Positions 35,232 through 45,327 of a DNA stretch of 64,000 nt are shown here, piece after piece. The stretch spans positions 1,862,225-1,926,224 of the forward strand of contig NC_035171.2 in assembly GCF_001659605.2 (NCBI RefSeq), read 5' to 3'. Within the stretch, counting starts at the first letter, position 1; every line of letters begins with the position of its first letter. A model generated the notes under the pieces. It had not been told where the DNA came from, did no database searches, and saw only the letters and a list, made by a program, of their open reading frames with translations. The position numbers were made by a program, and so were the translations under genes. The DNA is from Manihot esculenta (Eukaryota > Streptophyta > Magnoliopsida > Malpighiales > Euphorbiaceae).

Positions 35232-36117
35232 AGCGACCAATCAGCAACCATTTTATTTTTAAAATTTTAATTTAATTTTTAATTAAATTTTATTTTATTT
35301 AAAATTTTAAATTAAGTAATTTCAATTCGGTATATAAAACGACGTCGTTTTGACAATTTAAGGGATGCTCTAATTTAGGGATGTAAACGGGTAGGGTACC
35401 CGTGAAAATTAAACTACCCGAACCCGAACCCGATTTATATTAGTAATATCTGAACTCGTTCCGAACCCGATTAAAAATTAATTTAAACTATTCGAATCCG
35501 TTCTAAACCCGATTATTACTATCCGAATAAAACCCGAACCCGTTTAATCTTATATATTTTAATTAATAATTTATATAAAAAATATTTTTCATTAATAATT
35601 TTCATATAAAAAATATAATATTTCTAAAGAATATTTAAATTTAAATTTTTAAATAAAAATATATAAAAAAAATTTATAAATATTATTATAAAATATATTT
35701 TTTTATATTAGATTAATTATTTATATAAACGAATTCGGGTAGTGGGTACCCTGTACATAAAATCCGAATCTGATCCGAACCTGCAACGGATATTATTTTT
35801 AAAACCCGAACCCGTCCTAAACCCTATTATAACTACCCAAATCCGTCCTATTAGGGTTCGGTCGGATCGGATACCCGAAAATACCCGATCCGTTTACATC
35901 CCTAGATATTACTAATATAAATCGGGTTCGGGTAGTTTAATTTTCACGGGTACCCTACCCGTTTACATCCCTAGATTAGAGCATCCCTTAAATTGTCAAA
36001 ACGACGTCGTTTTATATACCGAATTGAAATTACTTAATTTAAAATTTTAAATAAAATAAAATTTAATTAAAAATTAAATTAAAATTTTAAAAATAAAATG
36101 GTCGCTGATTGATCGCT
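35232..36117. repeat. Long inverted repeat (foldback): ~215-bp arms around a 454-bp loop
   Basis: The left arm 35232-35450 and right arm 35905-36117 are near-perfect reverse complements, with a 6-bp indel in the CGAACCCGAACCC region and a few mismatches. Each arm holds a 16-bp palindrome AAAACGACGTCGTTTT (35337-35352 and 35998-36013). The outer 140 bp of each arm is CACTA-internal sequence and the inner 75 bp is the left end of a MITE. A transcript through this region would form a long hairpin. Confidence 0.92.
35376..35904. mobile_element. hAT-like MITE inside the CACTA element (529 bp)
   Basis: Starts TAGGGATGTAAACGGGTAGG and ends CCGTTTACATCCCTA, good terminal inverted repeats of the plant hAT MITE type. 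CCCGAACCCG motifs occur near both ends and the middle is AT-rich. No clean target duplication is visible, because an inverted copy of its own left flank follows directly on the right. Confidence 0.75.
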
Positions 36118-36560
36118 ATTTTAGAGATTAAAATTAGAGATTAGAATTAGGGATTATGAATTAGGGATCAGGGATTCGGGATTAGGAATTAGAGATTAGG
36201 GTTAATTTTATTATGAATTAGGGATTAATTAGGAATTAGGGTTAGAGATTACAAATTAAGAATTAAGAATTAGGGTTAATTTTATTAGGAATTAGGGATT
36301 AATTAGATATTAGGGATTAGAGATTAGAATTAGGAATTAGATTAGAGTAGGGATGGCAAGCGGACAGATTTTTACGGGTACCCGATCCGCCCAAACCTTA
36401 TTAGGATGGATTTAGATTTTTACAAAATGGATTTGGGCGGATTCGAATTTAAAAAATTTTACCCGTCTCAGATTCGGATTCGGATAGGGTTCGGGATTAG
36501 GTGATCGAATAACCGTTACCCGAACCCGGTTAGCTAATACTAACAAATCTAACCCTATGC
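36118..36560. repeat. GATTAGG-type low-complexity run and a hAT-like fragment
   Basis: 36120-36345 consists of irregular repeats of TTAGGGATTA and GAATTAGG. From 36350, GGGATGGCAAGCGG followed by GGGTACCCGATCCGCC and CCGTTACCCGAACCC looks like another eroded hAT-type MITE end. Confidence 0.6.
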
Positions 36561-36569
36561 CTAATTCAT

Positions 36570-38238
36570 TTTTTCATTTTACTCAGCATACACTGCTCTC
36601 TCTCTCCGTCGGCGCCTCTCTCCCCAGCTTCCCTTCCCAGAATTCCCAATCAGACGCCTTTCTCCTCCACTTCACTGACGACTGTCGGCAGCCCGGTGGG
36701 CACCGACGGCGTCTCCCTAAATTTTTCAGTCGGTGACAATGCTTTACAGTCGGAGAAAATGCTTCGTTTAAGTATCAGACGCACGAAACCAATTCGTAGC
36801 ATCCATGGACTGGAGATTTCGGATTCGGTGCAAGTGATCGTAGGTACACTTATTGGCGGCAGTCTTCATTTCATCAGCAATCTGGAGAGCCACACACTCC
36901 GATTTCTGTTATTTCGAATGATACGGCAAGGCCTCTGCTTTCGCGCACTGTTTCGAGTATAGACATCCCACCGGAGATTTTCTCCGACGACTACGAAAGG
37001 GAAAGCACTTACGAGGAGGAAAAAGACTCCATGAAAGAGAAGAAGACATTATCAGTTTTGTATTCGGTGATATCGATATTTAGAGTTGTAAGGTCCGGGA
37101 ATAGGCAAATGAAGAGGCTTTTTATGATGATTTCGCTCAATGTTGCGTATTCTACTGTGGAATTGGGAATTGGGCTCTTCACGGGGCGTGTTGGTAAGAA
37201 TGTTTGATCGCTACTTGCCTTTTATTAGTATGCTGAAATTCAGGGGCTATTATTATTGTTTAGTTTTTGGGTTGGGAACCAGTTAGTTTGTTTCATAGCG
37301 TGTTAATGATTTCGGCATTCTTTTGGTTTGTTGTTATTGCAGGTTTTGTATCTGATGCATTTCATCTGACATTCGGTTGTGGTCTCTTAACATTTTCTTT
37401 ATTTGCCATGGCTGCTTCTCGAGGAAAGCCTGATCGTGTGTACACTTACGGGTGAGCCTTGAATCTGTTCCCCTAGTGTAGCCTTACTTTAGAGCATCAC
37501 TGCTGTCATGATATTGATTCATAATTTTGATTTTATTTTCTTTATTTTAGTCTTTTGAATTTATTTTAATTGTTAAACTCTTCTTACCAGGTACAAATTT
37601 TTTACATGATAACCAAGTAAAAATTTCTTCAACCTATTTCTATAGGATAGAGAGCAATAAAAATATTCATCACATAAAACTTGGCTAAATTTCTGTAAAA
37701 ATTTAGTAATAGTAACCTTTTTGAAATTTATTAAAAAATAATAATAATAAAGTTGGATGATTTTTTTTTAATGTAAATTAGAATTTGGTCATCATATTGA
37801 TATTTAGAGAGTTTGGTCATCATATTGATATTTAGTGAATTAACCTTGAAATGTGAATTTTCGTTCAAGTGTTAGTTGTCTTCTTTATTATAAATGTTAA
37901 GCTGGTATTCTCTTATTGTTTCTCAGGTTTGATATTGGCATCCTGGTTTCTGTCCCTCGGGTATATTGCTTCATCTTGCATTTTCAACTTCAGTTCTGTA
38001 ACGCCTCTGGGTCTTTCTCATTCTCACTACTTGCTGCCCTGGTCGTTTTGTTTATAAATTGTCCCTTGAATTGCAGGGTTGAGAATGCTGAAGTCTTATG
38101 TTTGGGACTAGTTTCAGTTGCAGTTTTTGTGCTTGTCATGCCACTCTTTAAATCTACTGCTGGCGTCTTACTTCAAATGGCTCCACCTAGCATTCATTCT
38201 TCAGCATTGAACAAATGCCTAAGACAGCTGAGATGCAA
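36570..38238 (+). pseudogene. Captured fragment of an MTP12-like (cation diffusion facilitator) zinc transporter gene
   Basis: Four exon pieces with intact GT-AG borders: about 36812-37193 (PLLSRTVSSIDIPPE, then RVVRSGNRQMKRLFMMISLN and LFTGRVG), 37343-37451 (FVSDAFHLTFGCGLLTFSLF, RVYTYG), 37927-37960 (LILASWFLSLG) and 38077-38238 (VENAEVLCLGLVSVAVFVLV, GGVLLQMAPPS-like). These match the N-terminal tail, first membrane helices and C-terminal helices of plant MTP12, a Golgi-type zinc transporter subunit. The internal exons for the middle membrane segments are missing between 37451 and 37927. A CT-rich leader at 36595-36670 may be the original 5' UTR. The parent gene must be elsewhere. Because introns are retained, capture was from DNA and not from mRNA. 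Confidence 0.85.
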
Positions 38239-38783
38239 GTAAGGTTTTTGCTAACAAACCTGCTCTTTGGGTGCATTATCAATTTACCTCATTTAAGTGA
38301 AGAAAAATTTTATATTATGTTTTCAATTTGCTAAATCAAACGGGTTTCGAATGATTCAAACTTGTTTCATTGCTATGGGTTCTCTTCCTCAATGTATCTT
38401 TTCTGTCAGTCTCTCTACAAGTTTTTTCACTCTTCAATTTCTTGTTGTAATGTAACAGTTTTGCCAGTAAATGCTAAAGAAAATGATATATAATTGATTA
38501 ATGGTTGTGTTATGATGAATTTGTAATATATTTATTTTGTTTTAGTATATTTAAATTTTCTAATTTAGGTTTGTTGTTTGTTATTTGGGTTATAATTTTC
38601 TAATTGAGTCATTTCCATGTGAACAGTCACAGGTCAATAAAGACATTTTTTTTTTTTAATTTTTAACCTTGAGATCATAATTTGTTAATGTACTTAATCT
38701 TTATTATTCTGTTTGGTAAACTTTTTTTTCCAGTGAAATAATTTTATCATGAATTATTCTGACATCAGTTCATTTCCTTGTTA

Positions 38784-39222
38784 TCATGCCAAAGCCTCTA
38801 AAGAGAGATCATGGTTATCCGCTGCGAGTGGTTGTTCCTGGTGTTATAGGTGCACGTTCTGTCAAATGGTTGGATTCCATTAACATAATTGCAGAAGAAT
38901 GTCAGGTAAAGAAGAACACTCTATTTTTTATTTTTATTTTTTAGTTGTGGCTTCTTTCCACAGCTTAACGGCGTCCCAGGGCATGGATAGAGTGATATGT
39001 GCTGTGAAAATAACTACACTATATCTTAAATTAACTTCACTTCTTTTTTCCTTTTCTCCTCTCTCCACTCTTTTTCAATCCATGATATCATGTCGCTGTA
39101 TTTTACATCATTGTCTTTAGGGCTTCTTTATGCAAAAAGACTACAAAATGTTTCCCCCATCAGTGAATTGGGATAACATCAATTGGTCTACCAGGAGGCC
39201 ACAAATGGATTTCCCTGTCCAG
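38784..39222 (+). pseudogene. Captured fragment of a sulfite oxidase gene
   Basis: Two adjacent exons: about 38784-38905 ([20 protein letters not shown], then [16 protein letters not shown]) and 39121-39222 (GFFMQKDYKMFPPSVNWDNI, ending RRPQMDFPVQ), with GT donors at 38906 and 39223 and an AG acceptor at 39119. This corresponds to the end of the molybdopterin domain and the start of the dimerisation domain of plant peroxisomal sulfite oxidase. No stops occur inside the exons. The rest of the gene is absent. It lies in the same orientation as the MTP12-like fragment about 550 bp upstream. Confidence 0.85.
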
Positions 39223-40196
39223 GTATATGCTTGATGTTGCTGCAAAGATTTTTCATTTGTTTCTTTGGATAAAAGGGAGAGTTTATTACAGAAATGAAAA
39301 CCACCTCCTCAACCACCCCCCCCCCGCAACCAAAAAAGAGGAGAGAGGATACTGGATGATAAAGTATCTTCCTCTCGATGAATACAAGTTATTTGGCAAT
39401 TCATTGGTTGAAATCTTATTATTGGGAGCCTCAGACAGAACAGATTCCTTTCCAAAGAGATGGAACTGCTGAAATCAGGAAAGAAATCAAATCAAAGGAA
39501 AGAAATCAAATCAAAACTCCAGGAATTGGCATCATGCTTGAAAGTTAGGCAGAATTCCCTACCTGGTTCTTCACTAATCAAAGGAAAACGTGAGTTTACA
39601 ACTCTTCTTTTTCTGTTTCTTTTATACTATGATGCCTTATATTGGTGTTATTCTCTAGCTTATGAAATGCACAAAGAGTCATTATTTGAGCCTAAAAAAA
39701 TTCCATAATTGATCTATTTTATTTCTTAGTTATTAGTTCTTCGATGATTCTCCAAATATAAATTCACTAATCTCTTAAATCTCATCTTGAAGGTTGCATA
39801 CATTTCTTGGCCAAAGTTTGGAATTCTTTACTCATAATATTGCATTCCTTCCTCAAGACTTAGAAGGTAATAATTTTCTCTCACTTGTTTTTATTTACTA
39901 ATTGAAGTTTTCAGTATTCTCTTAGAGTTATAAAACAATATTATTATGTGATTAAAAAATTACTAATACTATTTAATCACAAGTATTATTAAATTAATAT
40001 AATATAATTATTTTATTATAATATATTAATAATTAAAAAAATAAATACATTGCGCCACTCTAAGCTATTATTTATTTTTTTCATTATTTATTTTTTTATT
40101 TTATTTGTAAGAGGTGAGGTCATGATTTAATTTTTTATTATTAAAATATTATAATTATATTAATTAATTAATATATTATTTTTATATAATGTTTAG
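39223..40196. other. Intron-like filler inside the CACTA element
   Basis: AT-rich DNA between the sulfite oxidase fragment and the TNPA-like exon, with a C run at 39318-39326. Short open stretches at 39379-39600 (for example TEQIPFQRDGTAEIRKEIKS) could be another small captured piece or a degenerate TNPA exon; I could not identify them. Confidence 0.4.
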
Positions 40197-40477
40197 GTAG
40201 TGCTACCTCTTCTGCCTTCTCTCAAACAGGAACTGGGGGAACATCAACAAATGTTCCATCATCCCAATCACCAGAATGGAAGAAGGAAATTGAAGCAAAG
40301 TTTGAAGAGAAGTATAATAGTTTGCAGAAACTTGTAGAAGACCAAAATCAGCTGATAGCTAAAATGCGTGATGAAATACAGACAGCGAAGATGGGACAAC
40401 AGTCTTCCTCATTGATGCCATCATCGTCTGATATTCCTCCAGCTCATAGATCCCTTGTTGATTCACATATGGATTAG
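40197..40477 (+). CDS. Last exon of a TNPA-like CACTA protein
   Basis: After an AG acceptor at 40195-40196, the frame is open for 93 codons to a TAG at 40475. It encodes a Ser/Thr-rich stretch, then WKKEIEAKFEEKYNSLQKLV and EDQNQLIAKMRDEIQ, a coiled coil, then a short Ser/Pro tail. This C-terminal coiled-coil layout is typical of the second (TNPA/Ptta-type) gene of plant CACTA elements, which binds subterminal repeats. Upstream exons were not recognised, so it is probably a remnant. Confidence 0.6.
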
Positions 40478-40779
40478 CATAATGTCATTTCTCACGTACT
40501 TAAATAATATATTTTATGATAGGAATTTGATACTATTTGGATCCATTATATATTTTGAGATATTTTAAGTTTCTTAGTGTTGAACTATAGTAATGTTTTG
40601 AACTTTTAGATTGCAGAATTATGAAATGAAGTTTATGTGTATATATTGTCTTTGATGTTTTATGTATTGGAATGTGTGTAAATATTGATATTATAGCAGG
40701 TTTATGAATTTATTGAAAAAATAATATGAATCAGATTTAAATACATTTATTAGTGACTAATCAGCCACAAAAATAAATT

Positions 40780-41401
40780 AAATAATAAATATTTTTTTAA
40801 TTTTACTATTAATTTGCGACGAAATAGCGACTAATTGCTCTTTTCTGATGCGATCAAATAGCGACTAAATAGCGACCAAATTAGCGAAAAAAACAGCGAC
40901 CATTTTGCGACCAAAATTTAACGACCAATTTACTTCCACATAACGACCAAATGCTCTTTCCTGAGGCGATCAAATAGCGACTAAATAGCGATCAAATTAG
41001 CGACAAAAACAGCGACCATTTAGCGACCAAAATTTAACGACCAATTTACTTCCACATAGCGACCAAATGCTCTTCCCTGAGGCGATCAAATAACAACGAA
41101 ATAGCGGCCAAATTAGCGACCAAAACGACGACCATTTAGCATCCAAAATTTAGCGACCAAACAGCGACTAATATTTCTAATACCAAATTTGCCATGACAC
41201 CAAATTAGCGACCAAAAAATGGTCGCTGATTGGTCGCTATTTTAGCGACCAATTTCCAGATTGTCGCCAAAAATTTAGCGACTGGCCAAACACCGACCAT
41301 TTCATTTTGGTCGCTAAATGGTCGCTATTTCATAATAGCGACCAAATTCTGCCTTTTAGCGACCAAAATTTTGGTCGCTAAATCACTGTTTTTTTGTAGT
41401 G
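40780..41401. repeat. Right subterminal repeats of the second CACTA element
   Basis: Dense GCGACCAAA/GCGACTAAA motifs, including three longer units of about 120 bp that each contain TTTACTTCCACAT and GCGATCAAATA (near 40830, 40930 and 41050). The last 100 bp includes TAGCGACC in both orientations and ends with the terminal repeat. Confidence 0.88.
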
Positions 41402-41884
41402 GCAGAAGAACTCAATAGCATCCTGTGGGCACTCAGAACTACCCCTAGGACGTCCACCAAAGAAACGCCCTTTGCACTTGCTTTTGGCACTGAGGTCGTG
41501 GTCCCAGTCGAGCTGCAAATCCCCACTCATCGAGTCCAATTTGCTAGTGAGAGCACTAACAATGATAAGTTAAGAAGCAACATGGATGCTCTTGAAGAGG
41601 TTAGGGAGGAAGCTCAAGTCCGTACTGCCACCTATCAACAGAGAGCAGCCCGTTACTACAATCAAAGGGTCAGAGAAAGAAGCCTGAGTGTAGGAGACCT
41701 AGTCCTGAGAAACCTGGAGGCTACTGAAAAGAGAGCGGCAGTGGGAAAACTGGCTCTGACCTAGGAAGGACCTTTCAGAATAGCCAAAGTGGTCAAACCG
41801 GGAGTGTATAGAATTGAAGACATGCAAGGAAACCCTGAGCCCCATGCTTGGAACATCCAGCACTTAAAAAGGTACTTCCCCTAA
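41402..41884 (+). pseudogene. Element 1 integrase C-terminal part
   Basis: Continues from the CACTA junction codon GCA with EELNSILWALRTTPRTSTKE (third catalytic Glu region of integrase), then AFGTEVVVPVEL, YYNQRVRERSLSVGDLVLR, then EGPFRIAKVV and the terminal WNIQHLKRYFP. It ends at TAA 41882-41884. A TAG at 41762 stands where related elements have the Trp of WEGPFR. The single frame across the 6.5-kb insertion confirms the junctions. Confidence 0.9.
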
Positions 41885-42023
41885 AAGCTGTCATCAAATG
41901 GAAAAAGGCTGATTGTATTTTAAAGAATGGCAATAAAATAGACGTTATTATCGTCCAATCTCCTTCTTTGTCATAACTTACATTGCTCCCACTAAAAGAA
42001 ACAGGAAAGAAAAATAAAACATG

Positions 42024-42370
42024 CACCGAAGCCCAAGACCTCAGGGAGGTAGGTGCTCAGGATCCCCAAGATCTCCTGGCACCATTGAAGACTAGGATCC
42101 CTAAGATCTCCTGGCATCATTGAAGACCAGGATCCCTAAGATCTCCTGGCGCCTTGAAGACCAGGATCCCCAAGATCCCCTAGCGCCTTGAAGACCAGGA
42201 TCCCCAAGATCTCCTGGCACCTTGAAGACCAGGATCCCCAAGATCTCCTGGCACCTCGAAAACCAGGATCCCCAAGATCTCCCGGCACTGCAAACCGAAC
42301 TGGGATAACAACCGGGATCCCCAAGATCTCCCGGCCTTAAAAAACCAGCTGAGAAGACCAAAGCAACATA
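42024..42370 (+). repeat. ~37-bp tandem repeat in the element 1 3' region
   Basis: About eight units of GACCAGGATCCCCAAGATCTCCTGGCACC(T/A)TGAA-like sequence, each holding GGATCC and AGATCT. The array is introduced by CCCAAGACCTCAGGGAGGTAGGTG, which links it to the 160-bp repeat at 8594-9345. Non-coding; it follows the integrase stop. Confidence 0.88.
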
Positions 42371-42475
42371 AAGCCAAAAGTACCGACCTGAAACGTGCAA
42401 ACCTGAGCCCGGAAAGCCAAACGAGAGAAGAGCAGAACTCATAAGGCTCAAAGACGAACTAAAAATCACAAGCCT

Positions 42476-42671
42476 TGTAACGACCCGAAAATCAGACCGC
42501 TACCGGCGCTAGGATCCAGATCGACTTAAGGTCGCCGGGACCCGTAGCAAGCCTGCTATACTCTCTGTGTACCTGTAAAATCCCATACATGATCATACAT
42601 TTTCTGTAAAACCATAAAACTTTGCTCTAAACCAAGGCTCAACCTGTGCCGAACTCTAGCCGGATATTACA
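42476..42671 (-). repeat. Element 2 3' LTR with a large internal deletion (196 bp)
   Basis: The first ~180 bp match 57875 onward; the sequence then jumps from CAACCTGTGC directly to CGAACTCTAGCCGG, which in the full LTR is at the far end (59914). About 1.86 kb is missing. The two breakpoints share GTGC, pointing to a microhomology-mediated deletion. A polypurine tract (minus strand AAGGGGGGGGAGAA) adjoins it at 42672-42687. Confidence 0.9.
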
Positions 42672-42749
42672 TTCTCCCCCCCCTTAAGAACATTCGTCCC
42701 CGAATGTTCCTCAAACAATTAAACACATAAAAAGGAGGAAAAACTAACC

Positions 42750-44938
42750 TCAAAACAGATATGGATATTGCTGGAGCATAGACTCCCGTGTCTCCCAGGT
42801 GCACTCTTCTAGATTGTGGTGGTTCCAAAGGACTTTCTCCATTGGAATTTTCTTGTTCCTCAGCTTTCTGATCTGCGTGTCTAGGATCCGCACTGGCTGC
42901 TCTACATAGGTGAGATCTCCAAGGATCTCCACTTCAGGCTCACTAAGAACCTTACTCGGATCTGACACGAACTTTTGGAGCATAGAAACATGGAAAACTG
43001 GGTGAATTCTTTCCACAGAAGCAGGCAAATCCAGCTTATACGACACATTCCCGATCTTCTGCAATATCTCAAAAGGTCCAATGTATCGTGGAGCTAGCTT
43101 ACCCTTCTTTCCAAACCGAACCACTCCCTTCATTGGAGATACCTTCAGCAATACCATATCACCCTCCTGAAACTCTAACTGCTTCCTGCGGATATCTGCA
43201 TAGCTTTTCTGTCTGCTCACAGCAGTTTTGATTCTCTCTCTAATGATGGGCACCACTCTACTGGTGATCTCTACTAGCTCTGGCCCTGCAAGAGCCTTCT
43301 CTCCCACTTCTTCCCAGCAAACAGGTGATCTACACTTCCTCCCATACAAAGCTTCATAAGGGGCCATCCCTATGCTAGCATGATGGCTGTTATTGTAGGC
43401 AAACTCCACCAAAGGTAGATGCTGCCTCCAAGAACCGCCAAAGTCTAACACACACATTTTGAGCATATCCTCTATGGTCTGAATGGTCCTCTCAGACTGT
43501 CCGTCAGTCTGTAGATGGAATGCAGTGCTGAAATCCAATCTTGTGCCCATAGCACTCTGCAGACTCCGCCAAAATCTGGAGGTGAACTGAGGTCCTCTAT
43601 CTGACACTATAGACACTGGAACTCCATGCAACCTTATTATCTCTTCCACATAAACCTGTGCTAACTTGTCCACAGAGTAATTAATCCTAACAGGAATAAA
43701 GTGAGCAGATTTAGTCAGTCTGTCCACAATCACCCATATGGAGTCTAACCTGTTGGACACTGCCGGTAAGCCCACTACAAAATCCATAGCTATGTTCTCC
43801 CATTTCCACTCTGGACTCGGCAGTGGGTTAAGCATTCCAGCCGGCTTCTGATGTTCCAGTTTCACCCTCTGACAAACTTCACAGGCGGACACAAACTGTG
43901 CCACTTCTTTCTTCATAGCTGGCCACCAATACACTCTTTTCAGATCCTGATACATCTTGGTGGCTCCAGGGTGAACACTGTATCGCGCATTATGAGCTTC
44001 CCTCATAATGTCTCCTTTCAGACTTATGTCATCTGGTACACATAGTCGATTCCCATAGTGGAGGATCCCTTGGCTATCAAATCTGAACTCTGCTCTGTTG
44101 CCTGTCTGAACAGTCCTTGCAATTTTCACTAACTCAGGGTCCTTATGCTGTTTCTGAGCTACCTGCTCCAGAAACACTGGTATCACTCGCATCTGTGCTA
44201 TCAATGCACCCGTACCAGACAACTCAAGCTGTAGCCCTTCGTCGATGAGCTTATAAAACTCCATCACCACTGGTCTTCTCTCTGCTGCTATATGGGACAA
44301 ACTGGCAAGTGATTTCCGGCTTAGGGCATCTGCCACAACATTCGCCTTATCCAGATGATACTGGATCTTGCAATCGTAGTCACTGAGCAGTTCCAACCAT
44401 CTTCTCTGCCTCAAATTCAGCTCTTTCTGACTTAAGATGTACTGTAAACTCTTATGATCTGTGAAGATCTCGCATTTAACCCCATAAAGGTAATGCCTCC
44501 ACATCTTGAGTGCAAAAATAACTGCCGCCATCTCTAGGTCATGTGTGGGGTAATTCAACTCGTGCTTCTTCAGTTGTCTAGAAGCATAAGCAATCACCCT
44601 GTCGTTCTGCATCAAAACACAACCCAGTCCCACTCGAGACGCATCACAGAACACTGTGAAGTCCTCATTACTGACGGGCAGCGCTAACACCGGTGCTGAT
44701 GTTAATCTTCTCTTTAGCTCGTCAAAGCTCTCTTCACACTGGTCCGACCACTCGAACCTCTGGTTCTTCTTTGTCAGTTTGGTCAGAGGAGCAGCTAGCT
44801 TTGAGAAGTCCTGAACAAACCTCCTGTAGTAACCTGCCAAACCCAGAAAGCTTTTAATCTCAGTCACTGTGGTGGGTCTGGGCCAGTTAGCTACAGCCTC
44901 TATCTTCTTGGGGTCTACCTCAATCCTCTCTGCTGATA
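42750..44938 (-). CDS. Element 2 pol C-terminal part: RT end, RNase H, integrase, chromodomain
   Basis: Open on the minus strand from the element 3 insertion site to a TGA at 42750-42752. Order: end of the reverse transcriptase ([20 protein letters not shown]), RNase H ([25 protein letters not shown]-like), integrase zinc finger ([11 protein letters not shown]...CEVCQRVK), core ([43 protein letters not shown]) and a C-terminal chromodomain ([20 protein letters not shown]). The chromodomain is thought to steer integration to heterochromatin. The frame joins in phase with 54881 onward once element 3 and one CTACA copy are removed. Confidence 0.92.
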
Positions 44939-45117
44939 CTACATGTAATACCCGGCTAGACTCCGGTATCGGAATTCCTACCGTCCGGTGGAATCTCGGA
45001 TGTCGGAAACCTCTAGAAGGGTAAAAGTAGGTTGTTATGAAATATTTTCATGTTTTTAATGATTTTAAGTATGAAATTTAATGAGTTTTTACATGAAAAG
45101 TCTTTGGAGGAAAACCC

Positions 45118-45300
45118 AGGTTCGGCCGCCGAAAGTCAAGTTCGGCCGCCGAACATGCATGCGTTTTGGAGGCACGTTAGGCCTCCGAAAGCATGAGTGA
45201 GGGAAGTCCAGGTTCGGCCACCGAACCTCATGTTCGGCCGCCGAACCTCATGTTCGGCCGCCGAACATGGCATGCATGCGGAGGCACATTCGGCCCCCGA
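45118..45300 (+). promoter_or_regulatory. Cluster of GCCGCC-core palindromes upstream of the LTR TATA box
   Basis: Six copies of TTCGGCCGCCGAA or one-base variants lie at about 45121, 45141, 45212, 45232, 45252 and 45289, ending ~20 bp before the TATA box. The GCCGCC core is the recognition core of plant ERF/AP2 factors (GCC box). This suggests, but does not show, that ERF-type factors drive the LTR. The same cluster is in the 3' LTR at 52777-52940. Confidence 0.55.
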
Positions 45301-45319
45301 ACGTGGTCTGACCAGCCAC

Positions 45320-45327
45320 TATAAAAG
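45320..45327 (+). promoter_or_regulatory. TATA box of the element 3 5' LTR
   Basis: TATAAAAG within CCACTATAAAAGGGTCCC, with transcription expected about 30 bp downstream. An identical box lies at 52958-52965 in the 3' LTR, and a related one on the minus strand at 59683-59691 in the element 2 5' LTR. Confidence 0.75.

Larger units (their letters stand above)
34909..41401 (+). mobile_element. Non-autonomous CACTA element carrying host-gene fragments (6,493 bp)
   Basis: Ends are CACTACAAAAAAACTG at 34909 and, at the right, CAGTTTTTTTGTAGTG-type sequence ending at 41401. An exact 3-bp target duplication GCA flanks it (34906-34908 and 41402-41404). Subterminal repeats with the core TAGCGACCAAA crowd both ends. 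The interior holds a 529-bp hAT-like MITE within a long foldback, exon fragments of an MTP12-like transporter and of sulfite oxidase, and the last exon of a TNPA-like gene. No TNP2 transposase is present, so movement would need help from another element. Orientation is set by the TNPA-like exon near the right end. Confidence 0.95.

Noticed and set aside
36120..36345. Telomere-like TTAGGG motifs
   Set aside because: The plant repeat is TTTAGGG; these are irregular GATTAGGGATTAGG variants inside a transposon, not an interstitial telomere.
42101..42469. Minus-strand frame encoding repeated GDLGDPG motifs
   Set aside because: A by-product of the 37-bp tandem repeat; collagen-like appearance is coincidental.
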